Assembly (NCBI RefSeq): GCF_019649055.1
Contig: NW_026570510.1
Location: forward strand, 1-64,000
Source of the DNA: Paramacrobiotus metropolitanus
Lineage: Eukaryota; Tardigrada; Eutardigrada; Parachela; Macrobiotidae
Length of the DNA stretch: 64,000 bases
Reading direction: 5' to 3'
Within the stretch, counting starts at the first letter, position 1. Each line of letters opens with the position of its first letter. A model generated the notes under the pieces. The model did not search any database. It was not told the origin of the DNA and was given only the letters and a program-made list of their open reading frames with translations. The position numbers were made by a program, and so were the translations under genes. This document shows positions 46,967-58,743 of this stretch, in pieces.

Positions 46967-49496
46967 ATGAGCCAGATCTTCTCTTTAACGGCTTTCTGTT
47001 GCTTTTGCTTGAGCAAAACCTGCCAGGTTAACAGAGGGCTCAATCGTGTATCAAGTAAGTCAAATTTACTGTGTACGTAGCGAACACCTATCCGTACTTG
47101 TACATTGTTGATGGTACTGCGACTACTGCCAGGAATTATTTCTGGGGCGATTATTTTATTAATAATGATAATTTGGCAAGTACGACAAAAAGAGGTTATG
47201 AATTATGCAAGTTATATGTACAACCAATTTATACATACAGTACATAATTCAGTCGGCTTTGGGACTGCGAATATTCGTCTCCTGCAGGCGAATGTTGCGG
47301 GCGTTAATTTTCAGCTTGAACTCGTTTCACCCTGAACCATTCCCACTGACTTTTTTCCAGCTGTGTGCAAATTCACTAAACGTATTTTCGATCTACAGGC
47401 ATGTATGACAATCTACCGACAATAAAATTTCGATTTGAAACAGCCGTCGCTTTCATTAATTATTTGCTGAGCACCTTTTCGCATGCTTGGCTGATTAATT
47501 TAACGTAATATTTTTTCATGTTATTGTATAATTATCCTATAAATTGCTATTGTTGAGGATGATTTTATTACATCAGGCTCCTGGCGTTTTAATACATGTG
47601 GCGCTGTCACGGTGTCACCTAATAAATTGAACTGGATTTGCGAAACCGAAAAATATTCTTGGGCGAGCTTTTTGACACGCATATATAAAGACACCGCAAA
47701 ACTATGCGGTTCATAGTTCCCAGCACAGTACATGCACAAAAATATTTTGATAATCCATGAGCAAACTGTATAGAAATTCGGAAAGGTGATCGGATTCGGT
47801 TATTCAAGGATTCTGTGGTAATTCCGTGCTTTGATAGGTATTTAAAATTTAGGCGGACTTTACCCACCGCATACGGTTACAGTAGGAAATTTATGTATTT
47901 CGGCTGATGTTACGGTCGGACACTTTGGCCGACATACAAATTTTAGCCAGTCACGAAAGGAGCTTTTATTTTACTGTGAATTTTTGGGACCATATTTTCG
48001 TTGCAGTAAAACTACGGAATAAGTATAAGTAGTATGTGTACAGTATGCTGTATACATGGCACCGAACTCACGAAGCGGCAGTGTTAAATAAAATTGTTTG
48101 TAGTAGTGTTTTGTGAAATGAATTAACAAATTCATGTACGTGTACGAACACGTTCACTTTCACGTCTTCATGTCAGGTGGGTTTTTTATGCAAAATTTGA
48201 AAAATACCGTTTGATAATGAGACTTTTGGTACACCTCCGTACGGTAATCTTTTGGAATTTCGTTGCATCCATAATTCCCCATGCGAACGTTGCGCGTAAA
48301 CACGGTTTTCACGCCAGTGTATGCAATCCATTTGGCTACAGTATGTACACGTCATAACAATGCAAAAAGTATTTGAAGGTGCACATGTACTCGAATTTTA
48401 TATCATGTGACTACCGGCGCTCTTCCTGCCTTATGACAATTTAAGACATGTTTTCATTTCTTTCCTACAGAGCTCGATGTTCTATACATTATTCAAACTT
48501 CGCTTAGGAGTTCGCTTGTACCGTATTCCAACAAGAGTTGCGCATACTGAAGCACTACGCGAGTCCTTATTAACAAATTTTTTTTAAATAATAACGTCTG
48601 ATAATATGCTTACGATCGCATGCACGAGAGCATTCTTACATTAATGGCAATAATTTTGCATTGCAGTTCTAACGCAGCTAGACGTCGCTTCTAAGGGAAA
48701 TATGTCTGCTCCGATATCGTTGGATAAACTGTTCAACCTGACTCCTAGCCACGAAGCCAGTCTTGACGACATCATCGTCCGAGCTGCATTATGGACCACC
48801 GTAGAGCTGCACTGTCCCGTAGGAGATGGACAACAAGCAGCGGAGCGTTACGTGCCGTACAAGTTCAACAACATACTGCAGCCAACCAACACAAGCAACT
48901 TGGAAGAAGGCCGGAATGCGGCGTGGAATCTCTGCCTACGCCCACGACCCAAGTGTGGTGAACCGATCCCAATGTACACACCGGTAGCCTACACTCCGTT
49001 GACTTCAGGTGGCCGCATTTACACCATCACGCTGTTCAACTTCTCGCAGATGCATAGTGGCATCTATGAGTGTTTGCAGTACAACGGCAGTCAACTGATA
49101 ACCACTCGGAGGTACCGTGTTAGTCCCCATATGACGCGAGGGGTACTGTTTGATCCGCCCATGTCCAATATGACCGTCACCGTCGGTGACGAAGTAAAGC
49201 TGCGTTGCCATGTGAAATTCGACGCCGTGTCGAATCCTTTTGGTGAGCGGTTTCTGTTTCGCAACGACAACTACTTGATCTTTGCGTCCAAGCACGGGCC
49301 ATTTCGCAACGGAGTGCAGTCGCGAGACGGAGCGGACTCGTGGTACTCAGTGTTTGCCGATGGCTGTGGATGCGGCCTGGAGATTCGTATCCCAAAAGTC
49401 AGCCGCCGCGATGCCGGACGCTACCAGTGCTGGTTTCGCGTCGATGATCTCTTTGACGAATGGTTCGTGCAGGAGTTCTACCTGAACATTGTGTGA
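46967..49496 (+). CDS. Secreted two-domain immunoglobulin-like protein, paralog 3
   Basis: Exon 1 46,967-47,054 (leader MSQIFSLTAFCCFCL, then SKTCQVNRGLN) ends A|GTAAGT. Exon 2 48,667-49,496 follows TTTTGCATTGCAG. The splice is phase 1 and the length is 305 codons plus stop, the same as paralog 1. Domain 1 has TTVELHCPV and HSGIYECLQYN with the extra pair in WNLCLRPRPKCG. Domain 2 has VTVGDEVKLRCHV and DAGRYQCWF with GCGCGL. Glycosylation motifs NLT, NTS, NFS, NGS and NMT are kept. No membrane anchor is seen. Protein identity to paralogs 1 and 2 is high throughout exon 2, whereas introns and flanks are largely unalignable, which points to purifying selection after duplication. Confidence 0.87.
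48170..48430 (+). repeat. Interspersed repeat family C, copy 3
   Basis: Blocks TTATGCAAAATTTGAAAA, GAGACTTTTGGTACACC, GAACGTTGCGCGTAAACACGG and AATCCATTTGGCTACA follow the order in copies 1, 2 and 4. It lies in the intron of Ig-like gene 3, just as copy 1 lies in that of gene 1. Confidence 0.65.
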
Positions 49497-52431
49497 AAGA
49501 CCGTCTATGGGTTGCCCATCAGTTGCATTTTTTACTATGACGTTGCCGTTGCTTGTTTCTAACCGTGCATATCGTCAGTACAATTTATTGTTTATTTGCT
49601 CAAAAGCTGTACTTAGTCTCTTTTTAGAGAGCTGTTCTTTAAAAGAACCAGAAATTGATTTTTCTACAGGTGTTGTGACAGGAAAGCGCACACTGGCTTT
49701 TCGTACGACGACGTAGACTGCATGTCTCTTAGCTCTGTTGCGGTTACAGAGAAGTGCGTCTGGGAAGTACGTCTGCGTGCATACATGGGCTGCAGCCCAA
49801 CATGATTTTTACAAATCCCTGCTAAAACTAAATTCGAGTGCTGAAGTACGAGGCAAGCGGGAACTCTTTCTCTTCGCTTTAGCAAATTATATCACTTTCC
49901 CTGCTTCATCTTTACCGTTGACCTTTCGTTAATTACAACACTATAACGACACGAATTAATTAAGACATAAATGTACTTTTTGCGCAGTCAATTGATTTAT
50001 GTGGTTATTAATTTGTAATTATTGGATAGATGCACACACGTTGCTTCCTGTTCGATACAGCGTGTGCAATGCCCAGCAGGGGCAAGGAAACAGGCGGACG
50101 AAGTCGACGAACGTTAGTTTAACTTGTGCGGACGGCTACGGCACCACTGTGGGATGCGACGAAATTTGCGGGGGCTTTTTTTTGCCGCGGCCTTTTTTTG
50201 CCGGGGCATTTTTTGTTCGGACGCACCCATATTCTGAAAACCATCCAGCTTACACGATCCTACGCTCTGGCAGCATCTTTGGAATGACGCTCTGACAAAA
50301 CCGTTTTTCTTCCTGGTGGAAGTCTAACTGGTGGTTTCAAAGTGGAAACTGCGGAACAAAACTTTGTGGGTGAAAATCACGGCCGATGTTGTTCGTAACT
50401 TGCGGAGGGTTTTTCCGAAACTGTTCTTACTTAATGGTCGCCGCCTGTTATCAGAAATATTGACTATTTACCGGCCAATTTTTACTGTTTAGCGAAATTT
50501 TGACTATTTATCTACCAAATTGACGTCTTCTCGACTTCTATCCGCTTCCCGTTTGTAGGAAGTAAAGAAATTTCAGCTTTGTCGTATTGACTAACCCCGG
50601 ATCTGCTGCTACGGGCAAAAAGTGCTCTTGCATTCTGGTCAGTTCGGCTGTTGGTCATTTCCTGGCACTGCACCCAAGATCCTGTCGTTTGCTACACTTC
50701 GACACGGCAAAAATACGCAGAAGTTTATGTTTGCTGAATGTTAATATCGGAAAACATCTTCGTTGTGCTGATTGTTTTTAAATGGAAGTGTACGTAAGAA
50801 AGAACGGCGTTTGTGCTATATCGTTGTGCTATATCGTTGGCATAGCAATTGATTTAGCATTGCGGCTACTATAAATAATTAATGCAGTCTGCAATTACCG
50901 AAGGTGTCCTGCCACTTGGGCAACCGGACACTTTGGCTACCGCACAGCACCTTACGCTTCTCACTTTCTCAGATTTCGGTTTCTTAGTTTTTTTGTTTTT
51001 AGAATTTAGGGTTTCTTATACTTTCCGTATATACAATACTATATTGTCGGTGTAACCACACAGACGTGATTTTATGAATTACTGGTACTTAATTACTTAT
51101 GCATTACGTGCTTTATTGTACAACGGCCTACAATGTTATGTAGGTAGAGCACTTTCAAAATACGCATTACGTTCACCTGTACTGCAAATTCAAAAGTAAG
51201 CGGCCATTTACAGGCTGCATGCAAGTAGATGTAGATGAGCTGCAAGGATTGGATGGTAGCAGCATCAGCTAGTGTCATAAATAAATCGAACTCATATGCA
51301 ATATTATCTGACTGCAAATTGCGTTCTAAGCAGTTGCGGTTGTACTCATGTATTCTAACTCTTCCTGATTTCAAGTACTTGCTCATCGTATGCATTTAAC
51401 TTTCCGTTTTATATGTATTTTCGAAAGTATTTGTGGCCGAAGTGCAAGGAAGTGTCATGGAAGTGTCATGTCGCCTTCCGAAAACAGTATATGCTGTTAA
51501 GGGATTTGGCCCGTTACATAACACGAAATTCGTGTACATCCACAGGAGCTTTCGCTGTTTCGCACTCCCAAACACTTTTTTGCATTGCTTTATAGCATTT
51601 TTGTAGCCAAAAGAATTGTGTTCGTCGGTGTGAAATCCGTTTGCGCGCGCAACATCCGCTTGCGGAGTTATATTGGTAACAAACACGCCTATGTATAAAA
51701 ATCATTTGGCTACACAATGACAAAAAGCAACCCAAAAGAATGTTTGGAAGTACGCGAAAGCAAATATTCCCGTCAATGTACACGAATTTGGTGCTATGTA
51801 CCGGGCCAATTCCCTTAAGCAGTATTCAATACGAATGACAAGTTACAGTGAAGTCATAAAAATTATAACCGATACCCGCATGGCTTCTACCTATCTGTAC
51901 TTCTTACAACGTTCGCTGATCTCCGGGCTTTTGGAATTATTTTGGCAAAAAACAGAAAACTTACTGTGATAAGTTTTCGCTATCGGCTAACAGGCAATAC
52001 TTTTTTTTAGCTAGGAAGAACGATGTCAGGTTAGCTACGCAAATCGGTCTGCGGCATGACTCGAAGGGAAGTTAGAAGAAAACGGACCTTATATAAACAC
52101 AAAATGGCGACGGCTTACGTCATAAACTGGAGTTGGGAGCTGGACTTTCTAGTTACAATTCCCGGTTGCACTTTATAACTACAGCTCCCAACTCCCACAC
52201 ATGAGTCATCACAACTGTACACTGTATATATTTCATACGTGTATGAAACACGCTACATATGCAATACTAACATCCGCACACAATTCGATGATATTATCAT
52301 TAGACAAAATTTTAATTTTTGGTTGTATTATATAATCGGTTGTCTGGATTGTGTTTTCACTTTAAAGTAAGTATTAAAGGCACGAAATCATAATAAATCA
52401 CCATACATAAGCTAGAAAATATACTATCAAA
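49497..52431. other. Intergenic; dispersed segments, no supported gene
   Basis: 50,170-50,860 resembles 1,700-2,040 (GGCAGCATCT, ATCGTTGGCATAGCAA). About 51,640-51,830 is family C copy 4 (CGCGCGCAACATCCG, ATCATTTGGCTACA, CACGAATTTGGTGCTATGTA). 52,128-52,199 is a small inverted repeat (GGAGTTGGGAGCTG / CAGCTCCCAACTCC). The left terminus of the Polinton should lie near the right edge of this stretch but was not located. Confidence 0.5.
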
Positions 52432-52656
52432 ATGGCACGCCTAGTGTGTAAAAAGAACTTTTGCGAAGCAGTTATGGGAACATGCATTGTTCTAATGTTA
52501 ATTTTAATAATATTGCTCGAGGCCTTTTTCGGAGTAAGTCATAATATGAAAACCAGTATCAACAACTGTTCAGCACTGACAGTTGAAGATTTAATCAACG
52601 GAAACGTCACCCCATGGTCGAGTGTTAAATTCCGTGTCGACAATTCGACGCTTTGA
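52432..52656 (+). CDS. Possible small membrane protein at the left end of the Polinton
   Basis: An ATG in good context (ATCAAAATGG) opens 74 codons with a strong N-terminal transmembrane helix (VMGTCIVLMLILIILLEAFF). It lies opposite the last 66 bases of the polymerase gene. A consensus donor GGA|GTAAGT at 52,530-52,536 lies just after the helix, so the frame may instead be the first exon of a spliced gene. Function unknown; could be a Polinton accessory gene, a host exon or chance. Confidence 0.35.
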   Translation: MARLVCKKNFCEAVMGTCIVLMLILIILLEAFFGVSHNMKTSINNCSALTVEDLINGNVTPWSSVKFRVDNSTL

Positions 52657-55600
52657 ATATGTAAGTCGAAACCGTTTATTTATTTCTTTTGCGGAAACCT
52701 CCAATTTACGCTTATTCCGCGTAATGTTAAACGGATAGTTCACGGTTACATCATTTGGCTGGTCTTGCGGTGCCAGGCTTTCTAATAGCATTTCCTTCAG
52801 GCTTTCGAGGTTCAACTGTTTCCTGGCTTTCCTTGTTAAGGTAAAGCCCTTGACCTTTATCGTTTCATTGCCAGTGTTGGTGCGGTACGCGTAGCTTTTA
52901 GGCCCTGAAAAGAATGAAGTATAAATACTTATAAGCTGCACCGTAAAACAGCTTAACGTAGATCCGAATGTACCGAGTGCAACAAATTCGTTGATGTGCT
53001 CATTAGGCTCCAAGGACGATGACAAATCTCCTAAACATGTCCCCACTGGCGGATCAGGCAAGTCATCAGTGTGAATATAAAAGATACTGTCTGCAAAGTG
53101 CACAGATAGAATGACAATACGAAAGACAGTTTCTTGAAATTCAGTACTTGCCAGTATCATGATATAACAAGCGGTCTCCAACCATTTCCATAAACTTCAG
53201 CAAGTGCAACCGCGCATATGCTGTTGTGAATGCCGCAATGACAACATTTGTCTTTTTGCTTGTTGGGATGTAATCTTTTTTAGAACGGTATTGAACAGCC
53301 ATAACTTCATCAGTCACCAAGTCGAATCCGGCAACCTCGTATTTATTGGAAAACAAATAATCATGGAAAATCTCTTTCTTTTCAACAAATGCGGTGTTGG
53401 ATCTGTCCTCCTGCTGGCCGAACTTACCCCTGTAAAAAGACTCAGAATTAAAACTGCATGTTGCCAATCGAATTAATACTCTTTACCAAAAACTATTCAG
53501 CATAAGTTTGGACAACGCTCTTAGCCCATCGTTCTTCGCAATGTTGTTTTTATCCAATAAAATATTTTCTTTAATAAGAAACTCTTCAATATATCTGTCT
53601 TTGTCTTCCTCTGTTCGACAGTTCGGTGGATAGCCTGATGCCTCTGTTTTAAGCTTCAAAAATAGATCTATGTATTCTCTGAATAAATATTGCATCTGCT
53701 CTGGATAATGCCAAACAGAGTAAATCTTTTCAATGCGGTAGCCAGCTTCTATCGCGCGGTGAATTTCTGGTGTACACCACGTTCCTTCCAAAGCCCTGTC
53801 ATCATCTTCATGGCAGCACGGTGTGTTCACGCGCTCCTGTACGCATTTGGCACATAACGGAAATGTAAGCTTGTCGGTTCTGTACGGCAGTACAGGGAGA
53901 AATAATGACGGTGGTGGAATGATACGGCATTTCATCACTCCGAATATGCTTTCCACAGGCGGGAAGTCCTTTGTGATGATGACAGGAGCTCCCACTGGAT
54001 AAGGCAGATTTTTATTGATGTAGGGGTACTCACTAATAACGTCGAGGGAATAGATTTTTTCGCCTGGCGCACATTTGTGGTACAGTTTGATAGCGTTTGT
54101 TCGGCCACCGGTGAATGCATCTCGTGGGTGCATAGGCTCTTCAATGTTTGCTAACTCGATGACTTGTTTGAATTCCATGTCTGCTGCTAGGCGCGCATCG
54201 TATTCGTGCTCCCAGATTGAAACAAGAGCGTAACCCATAGCTTTTATTGCGTCAAGGCGTGAGTCAGTTGCTTTGTTGATTTCTTCCATGGGGCGATTAA
54301 GAAATGGATGCAGTGTACTTTTTGTCGTGCAGTCGCTGCAACCGTGCCACATACACCCTTAAAAGAACAAACACAATTATATCAAAACTTTCTGTATTTG
54401 CTAAAATTCGTTGTTCATCTAATTTACCTAGAAACTCATAAACGGTTTTATTCCTTGGGTCAAAACCATCTACTGTCCAAGGGCCGATTCGAACCTCGCG
54501 CTGGAGTTGTATATCGTTGTCCATTTCAATCCATCGGAGCCAACGATCTCCTTTGGCAGAAGATTTTTTACCTTGTCCAGGGGGACCAATCAGCGCAATT
54601 TGGTTTTTCTTTAACATCCGCGCTCTCCAAAAATAATTACACATTCCAGGGGTGGTAAGGCCTGAAGCAAATGGACACAATCCATTCGTCACTTGTTGGA
54701 AGAGCGTTCGAAACTTCTCACATGCTTGTTGGAGAACAAGAACATCTTGCGAGCAATATCTATAACAGAGCTAAATAAATACGGCGGCCAGAGTAAATGA
54801 CATATTTTACCTACCCAATAAAGTGAGCATTAAAGTCAAATTGATTGTTGTGACGGCGTCGCTCTTTACGGAACCACTTTATAAAACGTTTACGCTCTTT
54901 CTTTTCATGAGCTGGTAACCGTAATCGTGTCGATCTGGCCATGGAAGAATTTTGTTCCAATTTTCTGGCTGATTAAGTTTGTGAGGAAAGTCTCCTTTGG
55001 TTTCTTGCAAACCGAATGCTTTGGCAAAATTTTTGAGCGATGACGGCACATAATTCATAGAGTCACGGAATTTTATTTTAAGTTTTGAAATATCCATCTG
55101 CACAACCTTGCTCCCGTTAAAGATCAATGGGTGTGGAATGATTCCGTTCTTAATTAGATAGTTTAGCAGAAAATACCCGTCAAATCCCTAAAAAGTAAGT
55201 TTTTGTCAACAAAAGCTTATGATTGCTTATGAAGTTTTGACATTGTTTACCTTCAAGTTGTGTGCAATAAAGGTGTACCCACGAAAGCGTTCGCTAAAGA
55301 TGAATTCCCCCAAAGCACTTGAAATATCACCGCTAATATTTCCATCTTCCGGAAGGACAAATTTCTCGTCTTTTGTTGCTATGACCGCTAAATTCACTTT
55401 GAAATCACCTGCCTCATCTTGAAACGTTTCAAGATCAAAGTACGCTAGCTTATCGTTTAGGTGTTTAGCCTTTTCTTTGTCTGTGAGCTCAATGGGTTGC
55501 ATGTAGCAGACATGATTATCTTCGGGCATGAAGAACAATGAGCACGTTGGGCAAAAGACTTCACCACACCGATGTTGTTGGTCATCTATATCCAGTTCAA

Positions 55601-56905
55601 TATCATCGTTTTCATTGTCGCTATCCTTGTCGCCGTCATCGTAAAGCGGATAATTTTGTGGCAAGTCGTAATTGGTCTTCATTCGACGATTCACCATGGA
55701 AACAAACGACTTACATAATTCACAAATAAAGAACTTTGCGCAGATTGGACTGCTTCCGGACTTATGCGTGTAAAGCACTCTTGCCCATGGAAATCGCGAT
55801 TACAGTCAGGACAGTGGATGTTCTGAAGCTTGTCCATAGGGCAGGTTACAGATAAACACTGATGACACTTGAACTCACATCTGTGGTTCTGCCTTTTGTT
55901 GTAGCCCTTCATACAGCGGTAGCAATAATACTGTTGTTCAAAATACGCGGGCAGGGATGTTAGCACGTCAAAATGATGATCATGATGCAGCAGCATGATC
56001 CGTTTTTCACAGTACGCGCCGCAGTACACAATTGAGTTTCCATGGTCCACCGAGACTACAATAAATTGATAATTTGGTAAAACGATTTCAAATCGAGGAA
56101 TATCCTCCACACTGAATTCTCTATCTGGCAATTCCGCAGCCTGCAGCAACTCCTTGGTCTTTTCGGTCTGCAACTTCTTCGTTCGGTAAAGCTTTGTATA
56201 CATTGTTTTATCGCCATCTGCATGCGCCTTAGCGACCACAATAGCTCGCGCCATACACAAGCAGTCCGTGTTGCGGATTTGTGTAATGCATCGTTTCTTG
56301 TCCAGTATTTGCCGTAACAGCTTTGAAACGTTTTTTCTGCACGACCCAGTTGGAATATCCGTATGCTGCACAGACAATTCAAAAGATTCATCCAATAAAA
56401 ACGCCTGATTTGAATTCAAGATTCTCCGGATCGTTGTCATCCATCTTTCAACACTCAGCTGATCACGTTGGATAGGTGGCATCCAAATTGGGTATTGCAG
56501 TGCGTTTTGATACAAGCGAATTCTAACCAAATTGTGGGCTGGAATTGCCGAAAGCACGGTGTCCAGAATGTCTTTCAATAAAAGAGTTATGGTTTTAATC
56601 GCGTATTTAAATGACAAATTATCCAGACCGTGTATCACACATTTATAGGTTTCAAACGACACTGAAAATTTTTGTGAATATTTAGCCCCCGTTTTTTCCA
56701 ACTCATAATAATCTTTAATATCATACAAATCCGGATCAAGTTCTTCTAGGTTCTGTACTGGCACATCGATCGGAGCCGGAGGTATAAAATAATTGTGATC
56801 GAGAAGCGCATAATTATGATTGAAAAGAGCACTATCAGCAAAGTTAGTTTCAGCACTGGTGCCGGGGTCAAACAATTCTGCGGATAAGTCAGGGGTTTGC
56901 GCCAT
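52591..56905 (-). CDS. Polinton protein-primed DNA polymerase B, seven exons, two frame breaks
   Basis: The gene replicates the element by protein priming. Exons on the minus strand are 56,905-55,251, 55,187-54,815, 54,759-54,428, 54,357-53,487, 53,429-53,152, 53,090-52,974 and 52,904-52,591; introns are 55-70 bases. The N-terminus holds a Cys/His-rich zinc region (CYRCMKGYNKRQNHRCEFKC). The exonuclease part has LAYFDLETF and FIAHNLK. Palm motif A is LDVISEYP, where most relatives have SLYP. Motif B is KNDGLRALSKLMLNSFWG. Motif C (DTDS) is formed across a GC-AG intron at 53,151-53,091. The frame changes by one base at 55,772-55,774 and at 54,902-54,905, both in short homopolymers; as assembled it is not continuous. 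Apart from these, about 1,300 codons are open, close to the usual Polinton PolB length. Confidence 0.9.
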
Positions 56906-57207
56906 GATGAAAGCAAAATATGGCCAAAGAAAGTTGCTAGCGACAAAGATGCCACTTTATATAACTGATTTGGACGAGAACAAAATTCCAGTACAGCATT
57001 TTGTAACGGGTACGGTTAGTTAGGCAGGTTACACTGACTCATGCACTAGAAATTCTTGGCATGCTAATATCCGCGTGAGTACTTTCTTCACTGCAATCGG
57101 TATCGGTGGGAAATACAGCACCACAGCGGATGCAACGTCTGTTACCTCGGTCATCTGCAATAACATAGAGCTTGTTAAAATTTTTTTTTTAAAAGCGCGG
57201 AAACATT

Positions 57208-57865
57208 TCATTGCATACCCCAGTAAGCATTCTGATCTGATCTTGAGTTGCGGCAGCGTCGTTGCCGTCGAACGTGAACTTTTACTTCTGGAATCGGCAT
57301 ACGGCAAAGCAGGCATTTCGTACGACTTTTTAAATGGTGGTCCAGCATCCAGTTAGAGTAAGCTTGAGCTTTATTAGGACTGTAACACTTGTCCTTGCTT
57401 AGATCGGCAAAACGCGGACAGCCCAGTGTATCAAGATTAATGACATCAGATTTAATCAGCTTTTGAAGAATAAGACACTTTTGCATAGAAAACGACATCG
57501 GCAGGATCGTCAACGTAGCGAAGATAATTTTTAAACGCTCGTTCGATTTGGTGTTCTAACTCTGAGAAAGCTTTATCGAACACAGCATCAATATCCGAAG
57601 AACAAACGCCATATTTATTCACAATGTAATTGCTTGGCGCTAACGCAAATGTGGTATAATAAAGGCAATAAAATTCGACCGAGCTTATTGCAAGTGACGT
57701 AATAATTGGCTTCCCGTTAAGCGCATACCACTTAATGTCTACAACAATATGGTAAACCATTTTTGGACCTAATGCTTTAGAAATCGTTAATTTCCGCTGG
57801 CGTAATGAGATGAAAAAGCTGTTGCATCTGAAAATTGTCCACTGACTGGGGTATTTTATGTGCAT
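57208..57865 (-). CDS. Uncharacterised Polinton-associated protein, one frame break
   Basis: Starts at the ATG at 57,865. The N-terminal half (MVYHIVVDIKWY, then KPIITSLAISSVEFYCLYY) and the C-terminal half (VINLDTLGCPRFADL, then a Cys-rich CLLCRMPIP) are in frames that differ by one base at an A4 run (57,479-57,482). From memory, a protein with a similar LGCP block sits next to Polinton polymerase genes in other animals; I cannot name a function. It lies between the protease and the polymerase, on the same strand. The frame after the Cys-rich part runs a little further in another phase (to 57,029) and the exact C-terminus is uncertain. Confidence 0.55.
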
Positions 57866-57979
57866 CAAAACGGATGCAGCGCAACGTCACGCTGGACCGC
57901 AAAATATTTTGGTGCACAACAAATTATTTTTAATCACATACAAACAGAACGTGAAAAATCTGGCGTTGATGACGTGACT

Positions 57980-58502
57980 TTATTGCGTTATCTGGCGGAA
58001 AACAGACTGAATAAGCAAAGAGTTATCACGGACAACAGTTTTTAAATTAAAATAATAATTAACATAAGCACAAACCATTCGATCATTCGAAGCTTTGCTA
58101 TTGGTAAATAAATGAATAAGAGAAGTAAATGACTCGCCGGAGCATCGTTTTAGAATAAAAAAGCAGCAATACTGTCCGCATACGGTACTCCACTCCATTT
58201 GTAAACGATGCGCTTGTGAAATAACCATGCCCGCGTTCTTGCAAAAAGTTTCAATGTAGTGGCCGTAATAATGCGGTTCATGACCGTAAGAGTCAAAATA
58301 TTCCAGCTGTCCTGGTATAGCCTGGTAGAACGCCAGCCAATGCGAGCCAGGTTTCGCAGCTTCGTCAGTATTGACAACGCATGCCCATGGTAGCTTGGCT
58401 GGCAGCGACGATGGTAGCATATCCGGCAGCGAATACACCAATAAAAGCGTCTCTCGTCACGGTATTTGAACGTAGCACGTGATCAATCTCAGCAGTGTCC
58501 AT
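57980..58502 (-). CDS. Adenovirus-type cysteine protease (maturation protease)
   Basis: Polinton protease of the C5-like clan, predicted to cut virion precursors. The catalytic His is in PGSHWLAFY, the acidic residue in YFDSYG, and the Gln and Cys in the WSTVCGQYCCFF block, in the standard order and spacing. The likely start is the ATG at 58,502 (MDTAEIDHVL, then TRDAFIGVF). The frame changes by one base near 58,425 between this N-terminal part and the catalytic core, which is open to the stop at 57,980. About 173 codons fits the family. It lies between the major capsid gene and the 57.2-57.9 kb protein gene. Confidence 0.85.
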
Positions 58503-58558
58503 TGTAGTGCCGATCTGCATTCAAAATAAAATTTGAATTTTCTTTTAAACTTTGTCCT

Positions 58559-58610
58559 GTAAACAACGGGCGACCGAGAGCGCGAAGCGCTCCGGTCGCC
58601 CATTGTTTAC
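58559..58610. repeat. Long GC-rich hairpin between capsid and protease genes
   Basis: GTAAACAACGGGCGACCG pairs with CGGTCGCCCATTGTTTAC, with one mismatch in an 18-bp stem, and AGCGC/GCGCT continue the pairing inward. It sits in the only sizeable gap of the virion gene block, between the capsid stop (58,744) and the protease start (58,502). It could end or process a transcript, or be a mobile palindrome. Confidence 0.85.
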
Positions 58611-58743
58611 CACATCCGTCACGATTCTCTTCAGCGTCAAAAGGGGCCGACGGCGCGCCAACCCCCCACTTGCGACCCTGAAGCTTACCGCTCAGGCAAC
58701 AACACGACAATGTTTTAGGCTGTCAAACGCTTACGTTACGTTT

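Noticed and set aside
52128-52199. Inverted repeat GGAGTTGGGAGCTG as possible Polinton terminus
   Set aside because: Both arms lie within 72 bases, so it is a local hairpin. A Polinton terminal repeat would have its partner beyond the right edge.
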